Shown one piece after another: positions 38,874 to 48,306 of a stretch of DNA of 64,000 nt. The notes below the pieces were generated by a model. The model saw only the letters and a list, made by a program, of their open reading frames with translations, was not told the origin of the DNA and searched no databases. A program made the translations under genes and the position numbers. The stretch comes from Arthrobacter sp. AZCC_0090 (GTDB lineage Bacteria; Actinomycetota; Actinomycetes; Actinomycetales; Micrococcaceae), in NCBI RefSeq assembly GCF_014207375.1, contig NZ_JACHEE010000002.1:1-64000 (forward strand). Reading direction: 5' to 3'. The stretch's first letter is position 1, and every line of letters starts with the position of its first letter.

Positions 38874-40208
38874 TCAGTCGGCTGGATCCACTGCGCCGGC
38901 CTGGGCGTTGGTCATGATCCGGCGCCGACGTAGTTGAAGAACCAGTCCGGCGAGGCACAGCACCACTCCAGCCGTTCCGATGGCCACGAATCCGGCCCAA
39001 GGCCCTACCCCGTCAATGAAGAGCCCGGCGAACGGCGAACCGAAAGCCACCCCAGCCGTCAGAGCCGAGCCATACCAGCCCATCGCCTCGCCGCGGCGGT
39101 CCTCCTCCACGATGTCGGCGACCTTTTCGGAGGCCGCGGACAATACCGGCGCGCAGAGCACCCCGGGCAACAAGGACAACCAGGCAAGAGTCCAAGTGTC
39201 CCCGGCGAAGCCCATCGGAATGGTCAGGGCCGCCATGCCCAGCAGGAGCAGGATCGGTGAAACGGGCCGGTGCATCGCTCCGTAAATGAGTCCGCCAACC
39301 ACCGAGGAGGCGCACCAGAAGAAGAAAACAATGCCAATCTCGTTCTGGTGCCCGCCGCGCTGCAAAACCGCCACGATACCGACGTCGGTACCGCTCAGAA
39401 CCATGCCGGATCCTGCGGCAACGGCAAACACCGCCGCCACCGCCGCGCTGAACCAGGTGAAGTTCCTGGCCATCTTTCCCCGCAGCCCGGAAGCTTGGGA
39501 AACTGCCTGGGCCATCTCCGAAGCGGCTTCCTGGAGATGGGCCGGAGCCGATGCCACAACGGCGGCTTCAGCCGCATGGAGCTCATCGGCATCCCGGTCG
39601 GCCGTTTGGCTGGCATCCAGGACATCATCGCTTCGGGTGGGGGGGTTGAACCACAGAAGGAAGAGCCCGGCGGCCGAGGTGCAAACGCCCACGATGGTCA
39701 GGCCGAGGACAGTGAACCCGCTGGTAGCCACCACCGCGCCCACCGCGGGACCGATCATGAAGACCACTTCGGTGGCAATCGAGTCGAGGGCGTACGCGGA
39801 ACGCCGTTGCTCACCATCTACCAGGACACCGAGCGACTGGCGGATCACACTGAAGATCGGGAGCGTCAGCAGGCCCCCGACAAACACGAGCGGCAGGATC
39901 CACTCATAGCTCACATGGGGCACGACGGACCAAATGACCAGTTCCGAGACCACGGAAGGAATAAGCGCCTTCCGCAGGCCGACAGTGTCCACGCGCCGCC
40001 CTCGCCACGGAGCGCCAATCGCGATGCCGATGGTGAATACCGCGGCGGCAGCACCGGCGGCGGCGTATCCCTTGCCCAAGGTCAGCACGATGTGCAAGGT
40101 GAGCAGAACTCCCGCGGCCGAGTGCGGTATGCGGGCCACCATGCCCACCAGCAAAAGACGCCGCACCGACGTGACAGACAGCATCTCCCGGTAGAGAGAG
40201 AAATTCAC
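38874..40208 (-). CDS. MFS transporter, function unknown
   Basis: A 444-residue, 12-helix major facilitator. Helix 1 region RRLLLVGMVARIPHSAAGVLLTLHIVL, loop GAPWRGRRVDTVGLRKALIPS, and a long hydrophilic central loop (about 205-245, rich in Ala, Asp, Glu) between helices 6 and 7. The second half has IVFFFWCASSVVGGLIYGAM. Substrate cannot be told. Start GTG 40208 with GAGGA 8 nt upstream. Confidence 0.85.
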   Translation of the reverse strand: MNFSLYREMLSVTSVRRLLLVGMVARIPHSAAGVLLTLHIVLTLGKGYAAAGAAAAVFTIGIAIGAPWRGRRVDTVGLRKALIPSVVSELVIWSVVPHVSYEWILPLVFVGGLLTLPIFSVIRQSLGVLVDGEQRRSAYALDSIATEVVFMIGPAVGAVVATSGFTVLGLTIVGVCTSAAGLFLLWFNPPTRSDDVLDASQTADRDADELHAAEAAVVASAPAHLQEAASEMAQAVSQASGLRGKMARNFTWFSAAVAAVFAVAAGSGMVLSGTDVGIVAVLQRGGHQNEIGIVFFFWCASSVVGGLIYGAMHRPVSPILLLLGMAALTIPMGFAGDTWTLAWLSLLPGVLCAPVLSAASEKVADIVEEDRRGEAMGWYGSALTAGVAFGSPFAGLFIDGVGPWAGFVAIGTAGVVLCLAGLVLQLRRRRIMTNAQAGAVDPAD

Positions 40209-40266
40209 GAGCTACATCCTCTGTTCTGCCGACGGCAGGACAAGGACGTTCCCCCTGTGCCTTCGG

Positions 40267-41169
40267 CTACTGTGCCGCCCGCTGCAGGCTGACTTCGATC
40301 GAGTCAACCCGCTCGGCGAACAATTCGTTCTGCGCCCAACGCCCGTTCAGCCCGGAGACCAGATCCTGCACCGCGACGGCGTCCAGGCCGTCTTCGAGGT
40401 ACAGCACCACGCGCAGTTCGGGTCCCGGTCCCCCGCCGGCCATGGTCGATCCGTCGGCTGTCCGCGAAGCCATACCTGATCCTGGCCGGATCTCAAGGCG
40501 CCGCACGGCCGGGTACATCCCCGCCATGGAATTGAGAGCAGACTCCAGTTCATCATCAAGGTACGACGGCGTCCAGTCCCGCTGCTGTGCCAGTGACCAC
40601 ATGGCGGGGCGACGCACTACGAAGGTGACCTCCGAACCGGGATCCAGGACGAGCAGCTGGGCTCCCTCGGAGACGGCGGACAGTGCCGCCCTGGCCGCAT
40701 AAACGGCGACGGGACGAGCCTGCGGGTGCCAAGCTTCCAGGGCAGCAGCCGAGGTGAAGACCGGCATGGCCGTGCGGCCATCCGGCGCCTTCAGTGTCAC
40801 GAGAGCCATGTCGGCCTGTTTGTCGGCGTGAAGGCCGTCCACACCTTCGGCTTCCTCCGCGAGCTGGGCGACCACCGGGACAAAGACCCTGGCCGTGGCC
40901 AAGGAAGCCACCACCGCAGCTTCGCTTCCCGTACCGGCGAGGAGCGCCGCGACCGCGGCGACATACCCGGCGTCGGCCGTTCCGTCGTCGTCCTCGAAAT
41001 TATGGATCTTGGCGGCATCGCCGCTCAGGCTCCGGCCCGCCCAAGGCTGGCCGGCAGAATCGCCTGCGCCCCCGGCACCTGCCAGGGCCGCGGCGATGTG
41101 CCCAGGCAACTGCCGGGGGGCCGGAGCTGCAGCCTTGTCAGCAGCCGAGGACTGCGGATCGTGCGACAT
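40267..41169 (-). CDS. SseB family protein
   Basis: A 300-residue protein with the SseB N-terminal domain: VAALLAGTGSEAAVVASLATARVFVPVVAQ, then KQADMALVTLKAPDGRTAMPVFTSAAALEAWHP, and a C-terminal enhancing domain. SseB proteins were named for enhanced serine sensitivity; the molecular role is uncertain. It is preceded by a ~70-residue Ala/Gly-rich N-terminal extension. The ATG shares one base with the priA stop (TGATG), so it is translated together with the histidine genes. Confidence 0.87.
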   Translation of the reverse strand: MSHDPQSSAADKAAAPAPRQLPGHIAAALAGAGGAGDSAGQPWAGRSLSGDAAKIHNFEDDDGTADAGYVAAVAALLAGTGSEAAVVASLATARVFVPVVAQLAEEAEGVDGLHADKQADMALVTLKAPDGRTAMPVFTSAAALEAWHPQARPVAVYAARAALSAVSEGAQLLVLDPGSEVTFVVRRPAMWSLAQQRDWTPSYLDDELESALNSMAGMYPAVRRLEIRPGSGMASRTADGSTMAGGGPGPELRVVLYLEDGLDAVAVQDLVSGLNGRWAQNELFAERVDSIEVSLQRAAQ

Positions 41170-41915
41170 CAGCGGCGGCCGGCGACGTCCAGGGCTTCCG
41201 GGAGCGTGAAGGCACCGGCGTACAGCGCCTTGCCGACGATCGCGCCTTCGACACCGAGCGGCACGAGCTCGCGCAAGACACGAAGGTCTTCCAGGCTAGA
41301 GATACCGCCGGAAGCAACCACGGGCTTGCCGGTCTTTTCCACCATCTGGCGCAACAGCTCGACGTTGGGACCCTGCAATGTTCCGTCCTTCGTGACGTCG
41401 GTGACGACGTAGCGGGCGCAACCGGCGTCCTCAAGGCGGGCCAGCACCTCCCAGAGATCCCCGCCCTCCTTGGTCCAGCCGCGGCCTGCGAGCGTTGTGC
41501 CGCGGACGTCGAGCCCGACGGCGATCTTGTCACCGAAGCGGTCGATGGCCCGTCGGGTCCATTCCGGGTTCTCCAAGGCTGCAGTACCGAGGTTCACGCG
41601 GGCCACGCCGAGCTCCAGTGCCCGCTCGAGGGACTCGTCATCGCGCAGACCGCCGGAGAGCTCCACCTTGACGTTCAGCTGTGAAACGACCTCGCTGATG
41701 AGGTCAGCGTTGTTTCCGCGGCCGAAAGCCGCGTCGAGATCCACCATATGCACCCATTCGGCGCCCGCATTCTGCCAGTTCAGGGCTGCTTCCAGCGGGG
41801 TGCCGTAACTGGTCTCCGAGCCGGCCTCTCCCTGCAGGAGACGGACGGCCTGGCCGTCCACGATGTCGACGGCGGGCAGGAGTTCCAGAACAGGCAGTTC
41901 GGAGGCGGTGGTCAT
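41169..41915 (-). CDS. priA: PriA-type phosphoribosyl isomerase (HisA, probably also TrpF)
   Basis: A 248-residue (beta-alpha)8 barrel. It begins [23 protein letters not shown], with the catalytic Asp in AVDIVDG and the second in [28 protein letters not shown] is as in actinobacterial PriA, which isomerises both the histidine intermediate ProFAR and the tryptophan intermediate PRA. Dual function is inferred from lineage. ATG 41915 has GAGGA 6 nt upstream; 66 codons of open frame before it belong to other genes. Confidence 0.93.
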   Translation of the reverse strand: MTTASELPVLELLPAVDIVDGQAVRLLQGEAGSETSYGTPLEAALNWQNAGAEWVHMVDLDAAFGRGNNADLISEVVSQLNVKVELSGGLRDDESLERALELGVARVNLGTAALENPEWTRRAIDRFGDKIAVGLDVRGTTLAGRGWTKEGGDLWEVLARLEDAGCARYVVTDVTKDGTLQGPNVELLRQMVEKTGKPVVASGGISSLEDLRVLRELVPLGVEGAIVGKALYAGAFTLPEALDVAGRR

Positions 41916-41976
41916 TGAAGTCCTCGGTGTTGTGGGACGGGCGTTAGTTGCCCGGAAAATCATTTGGCAGGCAGGA

Positions 41977-42135
41977 TCATTTGGCGGGCAGAGTGAAGAG
42001 GTAGGCGGCCAGCAGTGCCATGCCGGCGAGTACGTAAAAGCAGATGGAAACCCAGGCAGGACGTTTCTGCTGATGGAAGGAGATGCCTCCGCCAACCAGC
42101 AGCCCCGCTGCACCCATGAAGATCACCGACCACAT
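41977..42135 (-). CDS. Small two-helix membrane protein in the his operon
   Basis: A 52-residue protein with two hydrophobic helices, [17 protein letters not shown] and [21 protein letters not shown], joined by a short basic loop (HQQKRPAW). Its ATG at 42135 is one nt after the hisH stop (TAACATG), so it is probably translated by coupling from hisH; priA follows 61 nt later. I do not recognise a family. Easily missed because of its size; the exact coupling argues it is real. Confidence 0.7.
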   Translation of the reverse strand: MWSVIFMGAAGLLVGGGISFHQQKRPAWVSICFYVLAGMALLAAYLFTLPAK

Positions 42136-42136
42136 G

Positions 42137-42892
42137 TTAGGCAACAACTCCGGCCTCTGGCGCCTGCGGCTGGGGCTTGGCCTGCGGACGCAGGCTCTCA
42201 ACCCAGTTGCGCAAGAGCCGGGCGCCGGCGTCGCCGGACTTCTCGGGGTGGAACTGTGTGGCGCACAACGGACCATTTTCCACGGCGGCGATGAATGGGG
42301 CACCATGTTCGGACCAGGTCACCTTAGGCGGCGCCATGCGAGGCTGGACGACGTCGAATTCCCACTTCTGCACGCCATATGAGTGCACAAAGTAGAAGCG
42401 TTCGTGTTCGACGCCGGCGAACAGCTTTGATCCTTCCGGCACATCCACGGTGTTCCAGCCCATGTGCGGGACGACGGGGGCAGGGAGGAGTTCCACCTTG
42501 CCGGGCCACTCGCCCATGCCTTCGGCTTCCGTTCCGTGCTCCACTCCGGCCTCGAACAAGACTTGGAGGCCGACACAGATGCCCAAAACGGGGCGGCCAC
42601 CGGCAACGCGACGACCGATCATCCGGATGGCGTCCACCGCCTTGAGCTCGCGCATGACCGTTTCGAAGGCACCGACGCCGGGGACCAGGAGTCCATCAGC
42701 GTTCAGGACGTCTTCAGGCTTGGCGCTCAGCGTGACATCCGCTCCGGCACGTTCAAGCGCCCGAACCGCCGAGCGGACATTGCCCGAGCCGTAGTCAAGG
42801 ACCGTGACGGTCGGCTTTCCTTCAGGCGAGACAATGCGGCTGGCAGCCTTGGGATCCACGATGGCACCATCCTTGAGGATGTGCGTACTCAC
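42137..42892 (-). CDS. hisH: Imidazole glycerol phosphate synthase subunit HisH
   Basis: Glutaminase subunit that supplies ammonia to HisF; 251 residues. The class I amidotransferase nucleophile is in [14 protein letters not shown], the His/Glu pair in [11 protein letters not shown], and the core starts [19 protein letters not shown]. About 27 extra residues precede this core. The GTG start overlaps the hisB stop by 4 nt. HisF is not in the window. Confidence 0.95.
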   Translation of the reverse strand: MSTHILKDGAIVDPKAASRIVSPEGKPTVTVLDYGSGNVRSAVRALERAGADVTLSAKPEDVLNADGLLVPGVGAFETVMRELKAVDAIRMIGRRVAGGRPVLGICVGLQVLFEAGVEHGTEAEGMGEWPGKVELLPAPVVPHMGWNTVDVPEGSKLFAGVEHERFYFVHSYGVQKWEFDVVQPRMAPPKVTWSEHGAPFIAAVENGPLCATQFHPEKSGDAGARLLRNWVESLRPQAKPQPQAPEAGVVA

Positions 42893-43515
42893 AGGGCACC
42901 CTTGGTGGACGGAATGCCTTCGACACGGGGGTCGGGCTCGACGGCGGAACGGAGTGCACGCGCGAAGGCCTTGAACTGGGCCTCCACAATGTGGTGCGGA
43001 TCCCGACCAGCCAAAACGTTCATGTGGAGGCAGATACCGGCGTGCAGCGTGATGGCTTCAAAGACGTGGCGCGTCAGTGAACCGGTGAAATGTCCACCGA
43101 TCAGGTGGTATTCCTGACCGGCGGGCTCCCCGCCGTGGACCAGGTATGGCCGTCCGGAAACGTCGACCACGGCGTGGGCAAGAGCCTCATCCAACGGGAC
43201 CGTGGCCTCGCCGAAGCGACGGATGCCCGCTTTGTTCCCGAGGGCGGTACGCAGGACCTCGCCGAAGGTGATGGCAACGTCCTCCACGGTGTGGTGGGCG
43301 TCGATGTGGGTATCTCCCGTGGCCTTGACGGTCATGTCAATGAGCGAATGCTTGGAGAGCGCCGTCAGCATGTGGTCATAGAACGGCACCGAAGTGCTGA
43401 TATCCGAGACTCCAGTGCCGTCGAGGTTGATTTCAACCAGGACGGAGGACTCGCTGGTGGCGCGTTCCATGCGTGCTGTCCGGGCGGCCGCCGTGCTGGC
43501 GCCGTTTTCGCTCAT
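42889..43515 (-). CDS. hisB: Imidazoleglycerol-phosphate dehydratase
   Basis: Monofunctional HisB (no phosphatase domain), 208 residues, making imidazole acetol phosphate. Both metal-binding motifs are present: [15 protein letters not shown] and [15 protein letters not shown], with [16 protein letters not shown] near the start. The first ~17 residues are a variable extension. 43 nt after hisC. Confidence 0.96.
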   Translation of the reverse strand: MSENGASTAAARTARMERATSESSVLVEINLDGTGVSDISTSVPFYDHMLTALSKHSLIDMTVKATGDTHIDAHHTVEDVAITFGEVLRTALGNKAGIRRFGEATVPLDEALAHAVVDVSGRPYLVHGGEPAGQEYHLIGGHFTGSLTRHVFEAITLHAGICLHMNVLAGRDPHHIVEAQFKAFARALRSAVEPDPRVEGIPSTKGAL

Positions 43516-43558
43516 TGATGGTCCTTAGGAGGAAGGAGGTGTGGGTCTGGGTTCAAGT

Positions 43559-44680
43559 CTAGGCCGGTGCGGCGACTTGGCCGTCCAGCAAGGCTTCGAG
43601 CGCCTCGAGGAAGGCCGTGGTCTCCGGCTCGGTACCGGCCGTGACCCGGAGGTGGCCCGGTATGCCGACATCACGGATGAGGACTCCGCGTTCCAGCAGG
43701 CCTTGCCATAGGGCATGCGGGTTCTTGAGTCCGCCGAAGAACACGTAGTTGGAATCCGAGGCGGCCGGCTTGAGCCCCATACGGGTCAGCTCGTTGACAA
43801 TTCGGTCCCGTTGGATCTTGATGTCCTCGACATCTGCCATCAGGGCTTCGCGGTGCCGCAGTGCGGCCAGCGCGGTTGCTTGGGTGATGGCCGAGAGGTG
43901 ATAAGGGAGGCGGACCAAACGGATCGCGTCGGCGACCTCGGGGGCCGCCGCCATGTAGCCGATGCGCGCACCAGCGAGGGCGAAGGCTTTGCTCATGGTG
44001 CGGGAAACGATGAGACGCTCACGGCCAGGGAGCAGGGTCAACGCACTTGGAGTGTTGTCGTGGGCGAACTCGTGGTAAGCCTCGTCCACGATCACAATCG
44101 CCTGGCTTGCTTCTCCGGCTTCGTAGACAGCCTCGACAACGTCAAGGCCAAGTCCCGTGCCGGTGGGGTTGTTCGGAGAGCACAAGAACACGACGTTCGG
44201 CTGGAGCTCACGAACCTGCGCGGCTGCCGAGGCCGCGTCAAGGCCATAATCCTCGGCCCGGACCCCGGCGATGTATGCGGTGTCGGTCCCGCTGGCAAGC
44301 AGGGGGTACATGGAGTACGTGGGCGGGAAGCCAAGCGCGGTGCGCCCCGGGCCACCGAAAGCCTGGAGGATCTGCTGCAGAACCTCGTTGGAGCCGTTGG
44401 CCGCCCAGATGTTCTCGGCCGCCATTCCATGGCCTAGATACTCGGCGAGGGCCTCACGCAATTCGGTGAACTCTCGGTCCGGGTAGCGGTTCAGTCCCGT
44501 GGCGGCCGCCGCAACGGCTTCCGTGATAGCCGCTTGGACATCCGCCGGTACGCCATGGGTGTTTTCATTGACGTTGAGCAAAATCGGAACATCAAGCTGC
44601 GGCGCGCCATAGGGGCTCAAGCCACGGAGGTTGGTCCGGAGGGGAAGTCGGTCAAGTCGCTCAAGCTGGTCACTCACCAT
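43559..44680 (-). CDS. hisC: Histidinol-phosphate aminotransferase
   Basis: PLP-dependent fold type I enzyme of histidine synthesis, 373 residues. The PLP lysine is in SRTMSKAFALAGARIGYM; also LNVNENTHGVP, CSPNNPTGTGL and IVDEAYHEF. The frame offers ATG 44680 and, directly after it, GTG 44677. TAAACT (44684-44689) lies 6 nt before the GTG, so the leaderless start may be the GTG; the difference is one residue. Heads hisC-hisB-hisH-(small protein)-priA-sseB. Confidence 0.95.
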   Translation of the reverse strand: MVSDQLERLDRLPLRTNLRGLSPYGAPQLDVPILLNVNENTHGVPADVQAAITEAVAAAATGLNRYPDREFTELREALAEYLGHGMAAENIWAANGSNEVLQQILQAFGGPGRTALGFPPTYSMYPLLASGTDTAYIAGVRAEDYGLDAASAAAQVRELQPNVVFLCSPNNPTGTGLGLDVVEAVYEAGEASQAIVIVDEAYHEFAHDNTPSALTLLPGRERLIVSRTMSKAFALAGARIGYMAAAPEVADAIRLVRLPYHLSAITQATALAALRHREALMADVEDIKIQRDRIVNELTRMGLKPAASDSNYVFFGGLKNPHALWQGLLERGVLIRDVGIPGHLRVTAGTEPETTAFLEALEALLDGQVAAPA

Positions 44681-44767
44681 GACAGTTTAAGGTGCGGCAG
44701 CTGATGCCCTGAAACTGTGACGGCCAAGCGTCCGCTCAAGATTGTGATCAAACGGACGGAACTGTGT

Positions 44768-45127
44768 TCAAACGGCCGGAACGAACAACTGCTGGCCCGG
44801 TACGATGCGGCCGTCCTGGAGGTTGTTCAACTGGATGATCTCGGCAACGACATCGCGCGGATCCCGGGAAGGTGCAGCCACCCCGGCAATCCCCCACAGC
44901 GATTGGCCTGTTTGCACCGTGACACTGGTGGTGGAGGTGGGCTGCAGTTGGGCCGCGGAATCCGCGGCCTTGGCAGGCGAGTTCAGGAACCCGACCAGGC
45001 TGAGAAGCGCTGCAACCAAGAGCATTGCGGGGACGCCGAAAAAGACAATGCGGCCCCGGCGAGTCAGCCGAAGCCGGCCTGGTGCCACATTGCGGCCGGG
45101 GGCGTTGATGGTGGTGAATGCGGACAT
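44768..45127 (-). CDS. LysM-domain membrane protein divergent from lexA
   Basis: A 119-residue protein with a basic N-terminus, one transmembrane helix (IVFFGVPAMLLVAALLSLVGFL) and an outside LysM domain (VTVQTGQSLWGIAGVAA ... EIIQLNNLQDGRIVPGQQLFVP) that binds peptidoglycan. Position, size and layout correspond to mycobacterial Rv2719c, an SOS-induced protein that affects cell division. A LexA box (45274-45289) stands ahead of it. The ATG at 45127 is chosen because AGAAGGG precedes it; ATG 45157 is possible. Confidence 0.85.
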   Translation of the reverse strand: MSAFTTINAPGRNVAPGRLRLTRRGRIVFFGVPAMLLVAALLSLVGFLNSPAKAADSAAQLQPTSTTSVTVQTGQSLWGIAGVAAPSRDPRDVVAEIIQLNNLQDGRIVPGQQLFVPAV

Positions 45128-45273
45128 GAGCCGAGCCCTTCTGAACAATTGCCGCATTCCGGAACCCTGGAGTGCGGCTGCCAATTCTTGCCTTCAGTCA
45201 GTGTCTGCGGATCGGCTGTTCGTCGTTGTCTTCGAACGATGCGAGCGAACACCCGGACCCTGCAACACTTTTA

Positions 45274-45289
45274 TAGAACACATATTCGA
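45274..45289. promoter_or_regulatory. LexA (SOS) box, LysM side
   Basis: TAGAAC-ACAT-ATTCGA, matching TCGAAC-N4-GTTCGA at 10 of 12 half-site positions. Located 147 nt upstream of the LysM gene and 208 nt upstream of lexA in their shared region. Confidence 0.75.
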
Positions 45290-45340
45290 ACCTTGCTATG
45301 ACATTTTTAGCACTTATCAACGAACGGTGTCGAGACTCGC

Positions 45341-45356
45341 TAGAACAAATGTTTGA
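45341..45356. promoter_or_regulatory. LexA (SOS) box, lexA side
   Basis: TAGAAC-AAAT-GTTTGA, two mismatches to TCGAAC-N4-GTTCGA, 141 nt upstream of lexA. Together with the box at 45274 it gives autoregulation of lexA and control of the LysM gene. The remaining ~370 nt of this gap hold no gene that I can support. Confidence 0.75.
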
Positions 45357-45496
45357 TAAACGCCTGTGCCTGCCCTACGTTTGAGTGAAGGAACGAGCAC
45401 TGAATCAGTGCAACAGGAGGGTCTGACATTTCAGGCCAGCAGTCCCGGCAAGCGCCTCCAGCGTGGACCGGGCGGAACGGAAGGGCGTTGGCGAAC

Positions 45497-46246
45497 ATGG
45501 CAGCGAAAGCCACTGGCAGCGGGTCGGCCTCACCGCGGAGCCAGCAGCCGCAGAAGGCTCCCAAGAGCCTGACCGTCCGCCAGAAGAAGATCCTGGAGAC
45601 CATCCAACGTTCCGTCAACGATCACGGCTATCCGCCGTCGATGCGCGAAATCGGGGACACCGTTGGCCTGGCCAGCTTGTCCAGCGTCACGCACCAGTTG
45701 TCGCAGCTCGAAAAGCTCGGCTATCTCCGTCGCGATCCCAAGCGCCCGCGGGCGATGGAAGTCCTCATGCCATTGACCTTGGATGGCGGCACCGCCATAC
45801 CAGGGGTTGAAGCGCCGGCGAAGCTCCGTAGCGCCGGCGGCTTGGCCGTCACTGAGCTTGCCAGTGCCAGCGACACGGCCATGGTGCCCCTCGTTGGCCG
45901 CATCGCCGCTGGTGGACCCATCTTGGCGGACCAGACGGTCGAGGACGTCTTGCCACTGCCCCGTCAGTTGGTAGGCCACGGCGAGCTCTTCATGCTGAAG
46001 GTCACCGGTGATTCCATGATTGACGCCGCCATTTGCGATGGCGACTGGGTGGTAGTGCGGCGCCAAAACGACGCACTCAACGGCGACATCGTGGCAGCTC
46101 TCCTAGACGACGAGGCCACCGTCAAGACCTTCCGTCAGCGCGACGGCCATACATGGTTGCTCCCCCAGAACACGCAGTACGAACCCATTCTGGGCGACCA
46201 TGCCACCATCATGGGCAAGGTCGTCTCGGTCCTGCGCTCGCTTTAA
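45497..46246 (+). CDS. lexA: LexA repressor
   Basis: A 249-residue SOS master repressor. The N-terminal winged helix has [34 protein letters not shown] and the recognition helix [13 protein letters not shown]. The self-cleavage site is the Ala-Gly in [10 protein letters not shown], with catalytic Ser in KVTGDSMID and Lys in [11 protein letters not shown]. Long N-terminal extension (about 20 residues) is usual in actinobacteria. A TTG at 45488 would add three residues; the ATG is used here. The stop overlaps that of the convergent helicase gene within TTAA. Confidence 0.96.
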   Translation: MAAKATGSGSASPRSQQPQKAPKSLTVRQKKILETIQRSVNDHGYPPSMREIGDTVGLASLSSVTHQLSQLEKLGYLRRDPKRPRAMEVLMPLTLDGGTAIPGVEAPAKLRSAGGLAVTELASASDTAMVPLVGRIAAGGPILADQTVEDVLPLPRQLVGHGELFMLKVTGDSMIDAAICDGDWVVVRRQNDALNGDIVAALLDDEATVKTFRQRDGHTWLLPQNTQYEPILGDHATIMGKVVSVLRSL

Positions 46247-48306
46247 GCCTTCGCTGAATCTGCGTAGAGCCGTTCGAGCGCACCGCGGACCACTGAACGG
46301 TCGGTGGTGGCCCAAAAGGGCGGCAGCGCGGCCCGCAGGAAGTTGCCGTAGCGCTCCGTCGAAAGCCTTGAATCCAGTACTGCCACGACGCCTTTGTCAC
46401 CGGTTGAACGGATGAGGCGTCCGGCTCCCTGGGCGAGCCGGATGGCCGCATGTGTCGCGGAAACTGCCATGAAACCGTTGCCGCCGGCCTGCGCCACGGC
46501 GCGGGACCGTGCTGTCATGAGGGGATCGTCCGGTCGCGGGAACGGGATCCGATCAATCACCACCAGGCGGCACGAACCGCCGGGAACATCAACGCCCTGC
46601 CAGAGGGACATGGTGCCGAACAGGCACGTGTCTTCCTCCTCGGCGAACTGCCTGACCAACGCGGCCATGGTCGATTCACCCTGGCACAGGATCTCGACGT
46701 CCAAGCGTGACCGCATCGCGTCCGCGGCGTCCTCCGCTGCCCGTCGTGAAGAAAAGAGGCACAAAGCCCCGCCGTGAGATGCCTTGATGAGCTCTTCAAG
46801 CTCGTCAAGTGCCTCAGGCGAAGTGCCACGCCCGGGCTTGGGCAGGTGCCGGGCGACGTAGAGCATGCCCTGCTTGGGGTAGTCGAACGGCGAGCCGACA
46901 TCGACGCCAGTCCAGCTGGGAGCGCCTTGGCCAGTCAGTCCCAGCCCTCCGGCCGTGGCCTCGAATGCGGAGCCAATAGCCAAAGTGGCAGAGGTCAGCA
47001 CCACGGTATGGCCCGCGAAGAGCCCGTCCCGGAGACGTCCTGCCACGCTGAGCGGAGCGATGTTGATGAGCGCAGGCGAATCCTCGTCCGGCGCTGTGTA
47101 GCCCTGTTGGGGATCGAAAGTGCTGTTCCGGGAGAACCATACGACTTCCTGGTTTTCCCTGGCCGCGAGCAACCGTTCGCACAGTTCCAAGATCAACGTC
47201 AGCCGGGAGCGCGCAAGTTGGCGTCCTCCGTCCACCGCATTGGACGAATCCCCCTTCGAATCGGAAAGCGCTGCGCGGCAGGCTTCCCGGAGCTGGTCCA
47301 CGCAATCTAGCTGTTCGTCGTTGAGCCCATTGGGCAGGAGGCCGGACGGCGCGCCGGTCATTGCCAGCTCCAGCCGGTCCGCTGCAGCGTTCAATGCGTC
47401 AACGGTGATAGCCGTGTGTTTGCGGGCGCTGGAGGCGGCAGCATGGATCATTGCCACGGACAGCTGCCCCGACACTGCGCCCGTGACGCGATCCTGGAGC
47501 TCGTGGGCTTCGTCCACCACCACGACGTCGTACTCCGGCAGCACCGCCAGGCCTTCGAAGGCGCTGACGGCGAGCATCGCATGGTTGGTGACTACGACGT
47601 CGGATTCCGCGGCGCGGTGGCGGGCGAGCTCGCTGAAGCACGCTTCCGCCATCGGGCACTTTTGTGCGCCGAGGCACTCCATGGACGTGACGGATACCTG
47701 GCGCCAGGCTCGGTCCGTCACGCCCGGCATGAGTTCGTCGCGATCCCCCGTGACGGTCTTCCCGGCCCACTCCCGCAGCCTCAGTACTTCCTTTCCGAGC
47801 TGCGAGGCCGGTCCGCCGATGGCTGCGGCGAGATGCGGCACGCTGGTGTCCTCGCCGAGGGAGAACAACTGCCCCTCGGCAGGCTCCTCACTGGGAAAAC
47901 CGCCTTCCAGCTTTTGCAGGCACACATAGTTGGCCCGGCCCTTGACCAAAGCGATGCTGACCGGGCGCTCCAGCTCTGGATTGATGGTTTCCAGGAGCCG
48001 CGGCAGGTCCCGGCCCACGATCTGCGTCTGGAGCGCGAGGGTAGCCGTGGACACGAGCGCCGGCTTGTTGCTCTCCATCGCATGCGCGATCAACGGAATC
48101 AAGTACGCGAGGGACTTGCCGGTGCCCGTGCCTGCCTGCACCAAAAGGTGCTCACCAGTCTCGATCGCCCGCGCCACGTGTTTGGCCATCTGGTGCTGGC
48201 CAACGCGATTTTGGCCGCCCATGCCTGCCACGGCCTTGTCCAGGAGTTCGAGGGCGGTCCTTTCCCCCACGGTTTCGCCGCGCTCCCCCGCCTCCGGTTC
48301 AACCAT
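46243..48306 (-). CDS. dinG: ATP-dependent helicase of the DinG/XPD family
   Basis: A 687-residue SF2 helicase with XPD-like layout. Walker A is [13 protein letters not shown] and the DEAH box [11 protein letters not shown]. Four iron-sulfur cysteines are present: one in [10 protein letters not shown] and three in [16 protein letters not shown]. Motif VI is QGAGRLIRS. DinG unwinds forked, R-loop and G-quadruplex structures; no exonuclease domain is fused. The ATG at 48306 overlaps the hflX stop by 8 nt, so the two are co-transcribed. DinG is SOS-induced in E. coli, but no LexA box precedes hflX here. Confidence 0.9.
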   Translation of the reverse strand: MVEPEAGERGETVGERTALELLDKAVAGMGGQNRVGQHQMAKHVARAIETGEHLLVQAGTGTGKSLAYLIPLIAHAMESNKPALVSTATLALQTQIVGRDLPRLLETINPELERPVSIALVKGRANYVCLQKLEGGFPSEEPAEGQLFSLGEDTSVPHLAAAIGGPASQLGKEVLRLREWAGKTVTGDRDELMPGVTDRAWRQVSVTSMECLGAQKCPMAEACFSELARHRAAESDVVVTNHAMLAVSAFEGLAVLPEYDVVVVDEAHELQDRVTGAVSGQLSVAMIHAAASSARKHTAITVDALNAAADRLELAMTGAPSGLLPNGLNDEQLDCVDQLREACRAALSDSKGDSSNAVDGGRQLARSRLTLILELCERLLAARENQEVVWFSRNSTFDPQQGYTAPDEDSPALINIAPLSVAGRLRDGLFAGHTVVLTSATLAIGSAFEATAGGLGLTGQGAPSWTGVDVGSPFDYPKQGMLYVARHLPKPGRGTSPEALDELEELIKASHGGALCLFSSRRAAEDAADAMRSRLDVEILCQGESTMAALVRQFAEEEDTCLFGTMSLWQGVDVPGGSCRLVVIDRIPFPRPDDPLMTARSRAVAQAGGNGFMAVSATHAAIRLAQGAGRLIRSTGDKGVVAVLDSRLSTERYGNFLRAALPPFWATTDRSVVRGALERLYADSAKA

